A stretch of DNA of 64,000 nt from Bin80 sp964291275 (GTDB taxonomy: Bacteria; Bacteroidota; Rhodothermia; Rhodothermales; Bin80), in NCBI GenBank assembly GCA_964291275.2, contig OZ219800.1, positions 62,001-126,000 of the forward strand, read 5' to 3'. The notes under the pieces were generated by a model. The model made no database searches, was not told where the DNA came from, and saw only the letters and a program-made list of their open reading frames with translations. Shown in pieces: positions 26,606-36,896 of the stretch. The translations under genes were made by a program, and so were the position numbers. The number at the start of each line of letters is the position of its first letter. The first letter of the stretch is position 1.

Positions 26606-28603
26606 ATGCCACGCCCCAAACCGTACGTTACAATCTATGAGGTTGCCAATGAGGCAGGGGTAGCGATTTCGACCGTATCTCGTGTACTAAACGAATCTCC
26701 TGATGTGGCGGAACATACTCGGGAACATGTTCTCAATGTTATTGATGAACTCGAGTATCGTCCTAACCGCGTAGCCAAGGCCTTGGCCCAACCAGGATCA
26801 AGCCTGATTGCAATAGCAACGCCAACGATTACAACGCCCTTCCACAATTCGCTCCTCAAAGGTCTTCGAGCAGTTTTTATTGCTGCAGATGAAGAACGGG
26901 ATTTGTTGCTCTTTGATTTGGGGAGCGCTGATCCGCTGGCGCGTTTGCGCAGTAAATTGAAGGGAGGTAAGGTAGACGGTTTAATCTTGGCTGGGATACC
27001 GGTCTCTGCTCTTTTGGCCAAGGAGCTGAAGGCGTTCGGTGCACCAGTTGTACTTATAGGCAATCATCATACGGACTTTGACTGCTTCTACTGGGATAAT
27101 GCCATTGGAGCAAGGGAAGCCACAGAACACTTGCTGTTCCGGGGACATCGCCGTATCGGCCTAATCCGTGCCCACACAGATGGTTATGTACAGCTTCAAC
27201 GTATTCGAGGCTACAAGGCAGCACTCAAAAAGTATGGAGTCAAATTCGACAGTGATCTCATCCAGAGCGGTACTACTGTCAAGCATGCTGGGTTTAGTGA
27301 GGAACATGGACTCGAAGCAATGCAGCAACTCCTGCAGGTAACCCCGCCAATATCAGCGGTTTTGGCGAGTAGTGACGTACAGGCGATTGGTGCATGGAAA
27401 GCAATTCGAGACGCACGTAAACGTGTGCCAGAGGATATTGCTTTGGTCGGATATGATGATGTTAAGACTAGCTACTACATTGGGTTGAGCAGTATTGACC
27501 AGAGTATTGAGCATATCGGCCGCTTAGCGGCTGAACGCTTGCTTTACCGTCAGAATAATCCCGCAGACACAATAGGTATAGATCATAAAATCGTACCGAA
27601 CCTACGTGTACGACGTTCTAGCAACTACAACCGAAATGCAAAAAGAATGCACATCAAAACAATTCAAAACCAGCTGGACAAGACGCTGACCGGAACAGAG
27701 TTTTCAGATCTGGGCAAAAAGTACCGAGGCAAGGTGCGGGATACGTATGACCAGGGGGATCGACTGATCATGGTGACGACAGATCGGATTTCCGCGTTTG
27801 ATCACGTACTTCGTCAAACCATCCCATTTAAAGGTCAAATACTCAATCAATTGGCCGCCTATTTTTTTGAGGCAACCAGTGATATCATTCCGAACCAAAT
27901 TTTGAGCGTGCCGGATTCCAATGTTACCATTGCACAGAAATGTGAGCCTGGAAAGCTCGAATTCGTAGTTCGGGGATATCTGGTAGGGCATGCATGGCGG
28001 ACATATCGTACAGGCAAGCGTACGCTATGCGGAAAGTCGTTACCTGATGGGTTGAGCGAGAATGATCGGTTGCCCAAACCAATTCTCACTCCTACGACAA
28101 AGGCACAAGTCGGTCATGATGAAGACATCAGCCGGGAAGCCGCTATTGAACAGGGTCTCATTGAGGCAGATACTTTCGATCGACTTGAACAAGTTTCTCT
28201 GGCCCTGTTTCAACGGGGTACGGGGCTCGCTGCAGACCAGGGACTAATCCTTGTTGATACGAAGTACGAATTCGGAAAAACTCCAGATGGCGAATGGGTT
28301 CTTATTGACGAAGTCCACACACCGGATTCTTCGCGTTACTTCTACCTTGGATCATACGAAGTTCTTCTCCGAGAGGGTAAATCCCAACAACAGTTGTCGA
28401 AAGAATTTGTACGTGAGTGGTTAATGGAGAGAGGTTTTCAAGGCAAAGATGGGCAAGTACTCCCCGACCTGTCAGACGAAGTCCGCATTCAGGTAGCTGC
28501 TCGCTACATTGAGCTGTTCGAAAAAGTGACCGGCAAGGCATTCGTACCCGACACGCATCCCGATCCAGAAAGCCGCATCCGGGAAGCGCTCAAGTCACAG
28601 TAG
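26606..28603 (+). CDS. purC: LacI-family regulator fused to SAICAR synthase (PurC)
   Basis: A 665-residue open frame. Residues 1-347 are a full LacI/PurR-type regulator: helix-turn-helix VTIYEVANEAGVAISTVSRV with hinge, then a periplasmic-binding-like sensor domain ending in GYDDVKTSYY and IDQSIEHIGRLAAERLL. Residues from Met348 (ATG at 27647) are a SAICAR synthase, the enzyme that joins CAIR and aspartate in purine synthesis: YRGKVRDTYD, TDRISAFDH, EFVVRGYLVGHAWR, and DTKYEFG with the usual DEVHTPDSSRYF. There is no stop between them; the linker is about 12 residues (RRSSNYNRNAKR). It may be one polypeptide, or purC may also start at Met348 although only a weak ribosome binding site (AAAAGA) precedes it. 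Its 3' end overlaps moaE by 14 bp, convergently. Confidence 0.85.
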   Translation: MPRPKPYVTIYEVANEAGVAISTVSRVLNESPDVAEHTREHVLNVIDELEYRPNRVAKALAQPGSSLIAIATPTITTPFHNSLLKGLRAVFIAADEERDLLLFDLGSADPLARLRSKLKGGKVDGLILAGIPVSALLAKELKAFGAPVVLIGNHHTDFDCFYWDNAIGAREATEHLLFRGHRRIGLIRAHTDGYVQLQRIRGYKAALKKYGVKFDSDLIQSGTTVKHAGFSEEHGLEAMQQLLQVTPPISAVLASSDVQAIGAWKAIRDARKRVPEDIALVGYDDVKTSYYIGLSSIDQSIEHIGRLAAERLLYRQNNPADTIGIDHKIVPNLRVRRSSNYNRNAKRMHIKTIQNQLDKTLTGTEFSDLGKKYRGKVRDTYDQGDRLIMVTTDRISAFDHVLRQTIPFKGQILNQLAAYFFEATSDIIPNQILSVPDSNVTIAQKCEPGKLEFVVRGYLVGHAWRTYRTGKRTLCGKSLPDGLSENDRLPKPILTPTTKAQVGHDEDISREAAIEQGLIEADTFDRLEQVSLALFQRGTGLAADQGLILVDTKYEFGKTPDGEWVLIDEVHTPDSSRYFYLGSYEVLLREGKSQQQLSKEFVREWLMERGFQGKDGQVLPDLSDEVRIQVAARYIELFEKVTGKAFVPDTHPDPESRIREALKSQ

Positions 28604-29048
28604 TTTCTGGGGGTTCACTTCCTTCGATCCAGTGCACTTGGCCATCGGTAAGGTGCTCTTGTTTCCAAATAGGGATTTGGACTTTAAGTCGATCAATCAA
28701 AAATCGACATGCCTTGAAAGCTTCTGGACGGTGGGGCGTAGCTACCCCAACCAATACACTGGCTTCGGCAAGGGGAACTTCTCCTAGCCGATGAAGGATG
28801 CAAGCACGACTGATCGGCCAACGCTTTGTAGCGAGATCTATCAGCAGGTTCATCTCCCGCAGCGCCATGGGCTCGTAGCTCTCGTATACCAGCAATGTGG
28901 TCTCGCGGCTACCAGTCCACTGTCGTGTAGTACCTATAAATAATGCAATTCCGCCTGCTGCGGGTGTCTGCAGAAATTGATAGGCTGCAGAGACATCAAG
29001 AGGTGTCTTTGAAAGCGACACCCAACGTTTGTTTAATTTTTCAGCCAC
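28590..29048 (-). CDS. moaE: Molybdopterin synthase catalytic subunit MoaE
   Basis: A 152-residue MoaE, which with MoaD converts cyclic pyranopterin monophosphate to molybdopterin. Features are GGIALFIGTTR, LVYESYEPMALREM, HRLGEVPLAEASVLVGVATPHR and the C-terminal PIWKQEHLTDGQVHWIEG with the catalytic Lys in IWKQE. Its start overlaps the end of moaD by 8 bp, indicating coupled translation. The gene's 3' end overlaps purC on the opposite strand by 14 bp. Confidence 0.96.
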   Translation of the reverse strand: MAEKLNKRWVSLSKTPLDVSAAYQFLQTPAAGGIALFIGTTRQWTGSRETTLLVYESYEPMALREMNLLIDLATKRWPISRACILHRLGEVPLAEASVLVGVATPHRPEAFKACRFLIDRLKVQIPIWKQEHLTDGQVHWIEGSEPPETTVT

Positions 29049-29289
29049 CGCTCACAGGGGTTATAAGAGCCAGTTCATCGCCGGTATGAATGATCCTCGA
29101 TTCCGGTACATACTCCTGATTTACAGCAAGACGCATGATGTTTCGGTATGGTGTCATGAGCGAGTAACGATGACAGAGTGCATCCAAGACCTCACCTGCC
29201 GTTATCCCATCATGGGTTTCCAGATTAACCGAAGCTGCCGCAAGTTTCGACCGCAAAACACTGTAGAGTTGGACTTCAAAGGATACCAT
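29041..29289 (-). CDS. moaD: Molybdopterin synthase sulfur carrier subunit MoaD
   Basis: An 82-residue ubiquitin-fold protein ending in the diagnostic Gly-Gly (TPVSGG), which is thiocarboxylated and donates sulfur to MoaE. It starts MVSFEVQLYSVLRSKLAAAS and contains EPDELALITPVSGG-like end features. The gene overlaps moaE by 8 bp and lies 28 bp after lolC/E on the same strand. Confidence 0.93.
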   Translation of the reverse strand: MVSFEVQLYSVLRSKLAAASVNLETHDGITAGEVLDALCHRYSLMTPYRNIMRLAVNQEYVPESRIIHTGDELALITPVSGG

Positions 29290-29317
29290 CGGTTAATCCT
29301 TACTGTGAGGTTAACTG

Positions 29318-30559
29318 TTAACCAAATCGGATCACGCGCAGTGGCAGAATCCGTGATGCAACACGTGCCGGAAAATATGAAGCTCCCAGACACAACAACA
29401 AGGATATCATTGCAACAAGCACAAAATCCGTTACATGCAAAGCAATGGGTGCCGTGGTCATATAATAGGCCTCCGCGGGCAAGCCTATGATGCCATAGTG
29501 TAATTGCAGCATGCCAAGCCCCCATGCGAGTACGAGGCCAATCGCTGTTCCAAATCCACCTACAAAGAATCCGAGGTGCAGATACAGTTTCTGGATATCC
29601 TGTTGTGAGGCCCCCATACTGGCGAGGATTCCAATTTCCCGTGTCTTTTCGAGGACAATCATCAAGAGTGTTCCCATCACATTGAATGCAGCAACAAGGA
29701 CCAAGACACCAATAATTAGTGGAATGATGGCCTCCTGAAGATCAACCCATGCAAACAAACCACGATATATCTCGAAGATGCTTCGTGCTAGGATTCCAAG
29801 ACCAAGTGTTTCCTCAAGAGCTAATGCTACTGATTCGGCAGCAGCCACATCTTGTAGCATAACATCAAATCGTGTTACCTCCTCAGGCGCATAATTAAGT
29901 AGCTGCCTGGCTACATCAATATCTGTAAATACATAGGTTTCATCAAAATCAGCCAGTGCAGTCTCATAAATACCGGTGATCTCAAACTGCTTAAACTTGG
30001 GACGCTGCATCACGAGCGTATTGGTATCGCGCAGATTCCTTGTAGAAAGAATCGTTACTTGATCCCCAAGTGTGAGACCGAGATTTTCAGCGAGTGCGTT
30101 ACCAACAACGAGCGGTGCTATTGTGGCCGTCCCCTGCTCCAGATGACCTGAACCACTCGTAAGATGATCTTCCAGATAAACAGGAAGTCGATCTGTTCCC
30201 CAAAGACCTACTCCATCAATATCCTGACTGGATCGCCGAAGTAAAACGAATTCCGTAACTACCGGTTGAACAGAATCTACCGTGTCTTGCTCTCTGATTT
30301 GGGTCATGAGCTCAGAGGCAGCAGTCAGTGGAGTATGTCGGATGCTCTCAACCTGTACATGGGCACCAAAGCCCACGATCTTAGCTTCAATCTCTTGACT
30401 GAAACCTCGTACAATCGACAATGCAAGAAGTAATGTTGCAACGCCGAGCGCTACCCCCCCAATGGCAACCCAAGACACAAATCGCAGGAAACCACTACCA
30501 GTCCCGGTGCCTTGTGCACCGCGAAAGTATCGCCAGGCTATGAAAGTCTTGAAGGACAC
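29318..30559 (-). CDS. Lipoprotein-releasing ABC permease, LolC/LolE family
   Basis: A 413-residue permease of the MacB/FtsX superfamily. It has an N-terminal transmembrane helix (IGGVALGVATLLLALSIVRG), a large periplasmic MacB-like core with QEIEAKIVGFGAHVQ, and three C-terminal helices of the FtsX domain beginning at VAAFNVMGTLLMIVLEKTREIGILAS. LolC/E extracts lipoproteins from the inner membrane together with the ATPase LolD, which is not encoded here. It starts with ATG at 30559 and is divergent from pruA across about 150 bp. Co-transcription with moaD and moaE is suggested by the 28-bp spacing but has no functional reason. Confidence 0.9.
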   Translation of the reverse strand: MSFKTFIAWRYFRGAQGTGTGSGFLRFVSWVAIGGVALGVATLLLALSIVRGFSQEIEAKIVGFGAHVQVESIRHTPLTAASELMTQIREQDTVDSVQPVVTEFVLLRRSSQDIDGVGLWGTDRLPVYLEDHLTSGSGHLEQGTATIAPLVVGNALAENLGLTLGDQVTILSTRNLRDTNTLVMQRPKFKQFEITGIYETALADFDETYVFTDIDVARQLLNYAPEEVTRFDVMLQDVAAAESVALALEETLGLGILARSIFEIYRGLFAWVDLQEAIIPLIIGVLVLVAAFNVMGTLLMIVLEKTREIGILASMGASQQDIQKLYLHLGFFVGGFGTAIGLVLAWGLGMLQLHYGIIGLPAEAYYMTTAPIALHVTDFVLVAMISLLLCLGASYFPARVASRILPLRVIRFG

Positions 30560-30712
30560 GGATTAACGGTTATGTGTGGCAGAGGGGATAAAAGAACAAG
30601 ACGCACACCTTTTCGATAGGCATTTTACGAACTATGGAAATCTCTTGAACATCAACAGTACAACACTCGTTCGCGCTATCCTAAAACCCCTAATTCCGAA
30701 CCTTTTAGAACG

Positions 30713-32344
30713 ATGAACAACAGCAGACCAAGAATACCCGCTGGGAAGAATGAACCCGTCTTGAATTACGCTCCCGGCTCCGCCGAGCGTATTTCCCTGC
30801 AAAATAAGCTGCGGGAGTTCAAGCAGAACGAACTGGAAATTCCAGCCTTTATTGGCGGGAATGCGATATATACAGGGGATCTTGAAGAAATCCGTCCACC
30901 ACATGAGTTAAGTCATCGACTTGGGGTCGTACATAAATGTGGTGAAAAGGAAGCGATGCAAGCTATTGAAGCTTCATTGGAAGCACGGCGGGACTGGGCG
31001 AATATGGATTTCATAGATAGGGCCTCCATTTTTATAAAAGCGGCAGAACTGCTTGCGGGCCCATGGAGAGATGCGCTGAATGCTTCTACAATGTTGGGGC
31101 AAAGCAAGAATGCGTACCAGGCTGAAATTGATGCGGTGTGTGAGCTCATTGATTTCTTCCGGTTCAATGTTGAATATGCCGCCGGTATCTATGAAGAGCA
31201 GCCCTATTCCGGTCCTGGAGTTTGGAATCGCCTTGAATATCGTCCGCTAGAAGGCTTTGTATTTGCAGTCACTCCCTTCAATTTTACATCGATTACCGGT
31301 AATTTGCAGGCCGCACCTGCACTGATGGGAAACACAGTGATCTGGAAGCCAGCTTCAACCTCCATTTATTCAGCATATTTCATCTACAAATTACTTGAAG
31401 AGGCTGGATTACCTCCTGGTGTGCTTAATATGGTGCCTGGCCCAGGACCGACCATTGGTGATCCTGTTCTAGCGTCGAAATATTTTGCCGGTCTTCATTT
31501 TACGGGCTCTACAGGTACGTTCCAGCATATGTGGCGAACGATCGGAGCTAATATTGCGAATTATGACACGTATCCTCGCATCGTTGGAGAAACAGGAGGA
31601 AAGGACTTCATCATTGCTCACGCTTCAGCTGCTCCGGATGTCGTAGCCACTGCTATAGTACGCGGAGCATTTGAATACCAGGGGCAAAAATGCTCAGCCG
31701 CTTCACGGGTATATCTGCCTAGATCTCGTTGGTCGGCAACGCGAGATGCCCTGGTGTCTCAGTTGAGCGAAGTTAAGATGGGCCCCGTAGAGGACTTTTC
31801 AAATTTCGTTAATGCTGTGATTGATAAAAAGGCCTATGCGAGTATAACGAGTTACATTGCTCACGCACGTGATGCTGCCGATGCAGAAATACTTGCCGGT
31901 GGCAATTACAGTGATGTGGAGGGTTACTTCATTGAACCAACGGTGATTGTTGTTACTGATCCAACTTACCGAACCATGTGTGAGGAGATATTTGGCCCGG
32001 TCGTAACCATTTATGTCTATGAGGACTCAGATTTTGAGGAGACACTTGAACTTGTAGACAAAACGTCTCCGTACGCACTGACTGGCGCAATTTTCGCTCA
32101 GGATAGGCAGGTTATCGTCCAAGCGAGTGCTGCATTGCGTAATGCAGCGGGCAACTTCTACATCAATGACAAGCCTACTGGAGCAGTTGTGGGACAACAG
32201 CCATTTGGGGGGGCAAGAGCCTCGGGAACGAACGATAAAGCGGGAGCACCGCCCAATCTAATACGCTGGGTATCAGCGCGTACCATAAAGGAGACCTTTA
32301 ATCCCCCGTCCCACTTTGGGTATCCATTCAATCAACCAGACTAG
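30713..32344 (+). CDS. pruA: L-glutamate gamma-semialdehyde dehydrogenase (1-pyrroline-5-carboxylate dehydrogenase)
   Basis: A 543-residue aldehyde dehydrogenase that oxidises glutamate semialdehyde to glutamate in proline catabolism. Evidence: the full-length stand-alone P5CDH form, the NAD-binding FTGSTGTFQHMW, the catalytic Glu in VGETGGKDF and the catalytic Cys in QGQKCSAASRVY. The C-terminus, with KPTGAVVGQQPFGGARASGTNDKAG, is a hallmark of P5CDH rather than other aldehyde dehydrogenases. No proline dehydrogenase gene is adjacent. The next gene begins two bases after its stop, so they form an operon. Confidence 0.95.
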   Translation: MNNSRPRIPAGKNEPVLNYAPGSAERISLQNKLREFKQNELEIPAFIGGNAIYTGDLEEIRPPHELSHRLGVVHKCGEKEAMQAIEASLEARRDWANMDFIDRASIFIKAAELLAGPWRDALNASTMLGQSKNAYQAEIDAVCELIDFFRFNVEYAAGIYEEQPYSGPGVWNRLEYRPLEGFVFAVTPFNFTSITGNLQAAPALMGNTVIWKPASTSIYSAYFIYKLLEEAGLPPGVLNMVPGPGPTIGDPVLASKYFAGLHFTGSTGTFQHMWRTIGANIANYDTYPRIVGETGGKDFIIAHASAAPDVVATAIVRGAFEYQGQKCSAASRVYLPRSRWSATRDALVSQLSEVKMGPVEDFSNFVNAVIDKKAYASITSYIAHARDAADAEILAGGNYSDVEGYFIEPTVIVVTDPTYRTMCEEIFGPVVTIYVYEDSDFEETLELVDKTSPYALTGAIFAQDRQVIVQASAALRNAAGNFYINDKPTGAVVGQQPFGGARASGTNDKAGAPPNLIRWVSARTIKETFNPPSHFGYPFNQPD

Positions 32345-32346
32345 GT

Positions 32347-33378
32347 ATGATGGCCAATAAAGACACCCCGATCCGAATAGTTCAGTATGGACTGGGCCCA
32401 ATCGGAAAAGGAGTGGCTAAGTTGATACTTGAAAAAGCAAGGAGCGGAAGGCTAGAGCTGGTTGGGGCCATTGATATTGATCCTGCAAAGGTCAACAAGA
32501 CGGTCGGTGAAGTGGTGGAGACTGCCTCTGATGTAGTGGTCTCCTCGAACGCTGGGAAGGTCCTTGCTGAAGTGCAGCCGGACCTCGTCATTCACACCAC
32601 AAGCTCTTTTCTGCCTCAAGTTGAGGAACAGTTGGCGCAATGTGTTCGCGCGGGAGCATCAGTTATTTCTAGTACGGAAGAACTGCCCTACCCTTTTGAC
32701 AGGCATCCAAGCATTACAAAAAATCTGGATGCCCTAGCCAAGAAATATGGAGTAGCAATCCTCGGTACGGGTATTAATCCCGGATATGCTATGGATGTAC
32801 TTGCTCTGGTTGCCACAGGTATCTGTACAGGGGTTCGATCCGTTGCTGTTAGGCGTCGAGTGGATGCCAGTCTAAGACGTTTGCCGCTTCAGCGCAAAAT
32901 AGGCGCAGGGATAACGGTAGAAGAATTTAGCGAGCGGCGCGAGCGAGGCGATCTCGGGCATATTGGGCTGGTCGAGTCCCTCAGGTTGGTTATGCATGGT
33001 CTTGGCTGGCCAATCGAAAAGATGTCCGAATCACTAGAACCTGTTGTTGCTGAATCCGAAGTAAAAACCCTTTACCTGACTGTACATCCCGACAGGGTAG
33101 CTGGAATCAAGCATACTGCAGAGGCCTATATGGATGGACGTATTGCTGTATCCTTGGACTTAAGAATGTACGTAGGCGCAAATGACCCAGCGGATCATGT
33201 AGTTGTGGATGGAGACCCTCCTATTGACCTTGTGGTCCAAGGCGGAATTTTTGGAGATACTGCTACCGTGGGAGCTTTAGTAAATGCAATACCTCAGGTG
33301 ATAAACGCGTTACCGGGCCTGCGAACGGTTACAGATCTTCCCATTCCAAGGTGTTTCTTGCCAGGAACCCCATGTTAA
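32347..33378 (+). CDS. DapB-like NAD(P)-dependent dehydrogenase (2,4-diaminopentanoate dehydrogenase-like)
   Basis: A 343-residue oxidoreductase with an N-terminal Rossmann fold, QYGLGPIGKGVAKLIL, a dihydrodipicolinate-reductase-type nucleotide-binding domain with VIHTTSSFLPQVEEQ and GASVISSTEELPYP, and a central GTGINPGYAMDVL segment that is characteristic of the 2,4-diaminopentanoate dehydrogenase group. The substrate is probably an amino acid or diamino acid linked to the aldehyde dehydrogenase next to it, but this is inferred. The ATG at 32347 is two bases after pruA, and IS copy C begins 154 bp downstream. Confidence 0.8.
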   Translation: MMANKDTPIRIVQYGLGPIGKGVAKLILEKARSGRLELVGAIDIDPAKVNKTVGEVVETASDVVVSSNAGKVLAEVQPDLVIHTTSSFLPQVEEQLAQCVRAGASVISSTEELPYPFDRHPSITKNLDALAKKYGVAILGTGINPGYAMDVLALVATGICTGVRSVAVRRRVDASLRRLPLQRKIGAGITVEEFSERRERGDLGHIGLVESLRLVMHGLGWPIEKMSESLEPVVAESEVKTLYLTVHPDRVAGIKHTAEAYMDGRIAVSLDLRMYVGANDPADHVVVDGDPPIDLVVQGGIFGDTATVGALVNAIPQVINALPGLRTVTDLPIPRCFLPGTPC

Positions 33379-35002
33379 GATTTACCATCCTTCCTGTTGA
33401 TCAGTGATCATTGCAGAGAGACTAAATGGATAATGATTCATGCGGTCATGCACGAAAATTCCATCTGTCCCAACGGAACCGAAACAAAAGTTTTAATTGT
33501 CGCTAGACGGCCCGTTTTCATTAGATATCATAGTGCTTGTCAGAGAATAGGTCATTTTTGCGATTCTTGCTATACTCATAACAATCTGGGCCCATAATTG
33601 TGGCGTCGTTGGTGGAGTTTCGGGGGAATCAGGTGCCTTTCGGCTTGCTGAATGGTCACTGGAAGACATTTTTTGCTCTCCGATGCAGCTGGGACGCGAC
33701 CATGCGTGCCAACCCGACGTATGTCTGCCTTTCCGCTTATGGCGGAGCCTGTCCAAATTCTTTCGGTAGGATTACAGCGGCGCTACGCCGCTCGTTTTCG
33801 GGCCTGATGCCAGCGCTTGAGCCGCTCTTCTTTCCGCTTCAACTGCAAGCCAAGACGATGCACGTTGGCCGCGACCACAGAGAGCGCCACCGTGCGACCA
33901 AACCCCTCCTTACCATGCGTACGCACCAAGTCCAGTCCGCGCTGGTTCAAATTGTTGATCGCGGATTCTACCGCCGGATGCTGACGACGACCCTCCACAA
34001 AGTCCGGAGCGGATGCGCACTCCTTGTCCGCATGACTTAAACGACCCCGCTTCGGCATAATCACCAGTTCCAGAATTTGCTCCAATGCGCGCCGGTTGTG
34101 TTCCGATGAATACCCCGTATCCATGCTGCACGAAGTCAGGGACGGGTACAGTGTCTTGGCCTCCCGTAAAAAATCCACGATCATTGACGAATCGCCCCCC
34201 TCGTAGAGCACCCGGTAGTGAAGAATGTACTGATGCTGGTCCTCCAAGACGCAGACCGGGAGGCCCAACTCCGCCTGTACCCCCGCCTTACCTTTGACGA
34301 TCCAACGCGTATGCGGCGCGTGAACCGAGAAAATCTTCTCCGAATGCGGAATCTTTTCGCCCCTGAGCAACCGCCGATCCACCTGATCGATCAGTGTTAA
34401 GCTGCATCCCAGGTAGTGCAGCCACCGATCACTGCAATCTGCCCCCAACCTCCGCTGCGAAGCCAACGCCTTCTTCACCAGCTTTCTGCAGTGGCACAGG
34501 TATTTGCGCACCCGATCACGACGACGCCAGCCCCGTGACCTGCGTACCCCTTGAAACAAACGATCAAGCCGCTTTTCCCAATCCGACGCCTTGCGCTAGC
34601 CCGGCAGGCCGTGCGAACGGCTCATACGTGCCGACTCCCGAAGCAAACAACCCACCGCATCCCTTAGCAGATTCACATCCGTAGGCCAATGAACATGCGT
34701 CTTCGTCACCGCTGAATCTACCCTGCAACGTAACCCTTCCTCCTGGGCCTTCTTCGTAAGTTCTGCGTGCCCATGTTCCACCACAACCTTGTTGATCTTG
34801 CCCAGTAACTCCTCCGATAACAAACTCACATTGTCCAGAATCGTCTGTACATGGTATTCCGGTTCCGATCCCTCGCGCCAACCACCATGCCCAAGCATCT
34901 GGCGCAGGAGCTTGTCGTTGTTCGCCATATGCGTCAGTCGATCATAATCGCAATTCAGGGCCTGCTTCAGCATCCCCAGAACGAAAATCCTCCACAGATC
35001 CA

Positions 35003-36896
35003 GTCAAGTAGCCGGGGGGAATCTCACCCCCCGGCCCTCACAGAACCGTGCGTGAGCCTCTCAACTCACACGGCTCCTACCATGCAGCCGTTCGGAATTG
35101 AATAAAGGTGAACCATGAAGAAACTCCCAGTGCACGAACAATCCCGAATCCCGACGAGCACGCTCTATTAACCACGTAAACGCCCGAAGCCACCGACCAC
35201 GGAAACGTTTATATTTCCGCATTAGCCACCGTGTTAGGTGACGGTCAATGCCTTCCAATGGCCGCCTTAATGCTGATTTAAAGAACGCACCGTAATAATC
35301 AATCCATCCACGTACCGTGGCATTGATCTTGCCCGCTATGTACGTAATCGGGTGTGGACTCATTCGAGCCAACCTCCAACCATGGATCGTCTCTTGTACG
35401 GCCTTCATCGCCTTCCGACTTATCGCCGGATTGAACCCAAGAAAATTCCTCCCCCTCCGACTCCGTGTCTTCCGCGGTCGAAACGTATACCCCAGAAAAT
35501 CGAACGAAGTGTTTGGAAATGAACCCCGAAAGTATGCCTGCTTGCAGTATACAATCTTGGTTTTCACTGGGTGCAAGGTTAAGTTGCAAGCCTTAAAGCG
35601 TTCCCTCAGCACCTTCCAGAGGTAGCGCGCTTGCTTCTTTGTCGTGCAATGGCACACGATGTCGTCTGCATACCGCTCAAATGGAATGTGCGAATACCTC
35701 CGTTCCATCCATTTATCAAACGCGTAATGCAGAAACAGATTGGCCAGCAGCGGACTGATTACCCCGCCCTGCGGGGTCCCAACATCCCGAGCCTCTTCCG
35801 TCCCGTCTGGATGAATCACCGGTGCCGTCAGCCAACGCTCTATATATAAGAGCACCCACTTCTGATCCGTGTGTAGCCGGACCGCTTTCATCAACAGAGC
35901 ATGGTCTATCGTATCAAAATAAGATTTGATATCCATGTCCAGTACCCAGGCCCGCTTCCAGCATCGCGTTCGCGTCTGCCGGAGTGCGTCATGGGCCGAT
36001 TTGTTCGGTCGGTATCCATAGGAATCGGGATGGAACTCTCGTTCCAGTTCCGGCTCCAAAACCTGCTTCACCACCATCTGTGCCACCCGATCCGCAACGG
36101 TTGGGATTCCCAAGGGCCGGACGCCTCCGTCCGACTTCGGAATATTTACCCGTCGCACCGGCTGTGGATGATAACTGCCCGATGCCATTCGATTCCAGAG
36201 CTTGTAGAGATTATCCGCAAGCTTGGCCTCGAAATCTGCGATGGACTGCGCATCGATCCCCGCCCCGCCTTGGTTCGCCTTTACACGCTTCCACGCCTCC
36301 CAAACTTGTCGCTTGGTCACTGGAAACGGCTTTGCGTTTTGCGTTGAAGTCCTCCCTTTCGGTTGCTTCCTCGCGTCCTGCTGCATGGTTCACCCCCTTC
36401 GCTCCTCTCCCGTTACAGGAGTCTCATCACTACTACGAGGTGATCCGCCCGTGTGGAGTGCCTTGGTACTCAATGGCTTACAGGTACTGCCTGCTTGCCA
36501 CGCTCCCTTCTCATCACTCCGACACGTTCCCACGTTCCGTATAAGGGCCCAAGTCGCATTCTCGCCACGTTTATGCCGGAGGCCGGTTGGCCAGTAAGCA
36601 GGTCCCCGCCAACCTCGTCCCGGGATCAGGAGAATACCCCGGTTTTGACCATCTTCTAAGGACTTTCGACTCGTCATCCGTGATTCACTTGCGTTCGACT
36701 CTACGACTCTCACCTGACAGGTTCCTACACCTGCCTTTTCCCAGCACGCTCACCACCACACCTCTTTAGTGCAGCAGCTGTGGGCGGTTTGCAACCTCCG
36801 CCTGCACGGCGATTGCGGGGGGCCGTCCCCATCCCTTATACAGTTCGTACATTTCGGCTATGTCATTGACTCACCTCCGTGTACTTCGTGGCACAC
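35003..36896 (-). mobile_element. Group II intron 2, 1894 bp, nested in IS copy C
   Basis: On the reverse strand the intron starts GTGTG at 36896 and ends TTGAC at 35003, fitting GUGYG...AY. Comparison with copy A, where the same sequence is uninterrupted (GATCCA followed by TCCCCCGG), fixes the boundaries exactly. It is oriented sense with the transposase gene. It carries a reverse transcriptase and is nearly identical to intron 3 at 47921-49815, differing mostly by one indel and a few substitutions. Confidence 0.95.
35061..36386 (-). CDS. ltrA: Group II intron reverse transcriptase/maturase (intron 2)
   Basis: A 441-residue protein with the RT blocks GGAGIDAQ, RVNIPKSDGGVRPLGIPT, YGYRPNKSAHDAL, DMDIKSYFDTIDH, GTPQGGVISPLLANLFLHY and the catalytic FERYADDIVCH. 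A maturase domain of the GIIM type follows, ending in TWLIERARRDSGLF. No HNH domain is present. It is one residue different from the intron 3 copy in the part compared (Pro versus Ser in YSHIPFERYADD). The start is ATG at 36386. The frame is intact. Confidence 0.95.
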   Translation of the reverse strand: MQQDARKQPKGRTSTQNAKPFPVTKRQVWEAWKRVKANQGGAGIDAQSIADFEAKLADNLYKLWNRMASGSYHPQPVRRVNIPKSDGGVRPLGIPTVADRVAQMVVKQVLEPELEREFHPDSYGYRPNKSAHDALRQTRTRCWKRAWVLDMDIKSYFDTIDHALLMKAVRLHTDQKWVLLYIERWLTAPVIHPDGTEEARDVGTPQGGVISPLLANLFLHYAFDKWMERRYSHIPFERYADDIVCHCTTKKQARYLWKVLRERFKACNLTLHPVKTKIVYCKQAYFRGSFPNTSFDFLGYTFRPRKTRSRRGRNFLGFNPAISRKAMKAVQETIHGWRLARMSPHPITYIAGKINATVRGWIDYYGAFFKSALRRPLEGIDRHLTRWLMRKYKRFRGRWLRAFTWLIERARRDSGLFVHWEFLHGSPLFNSERLHGRSRVS

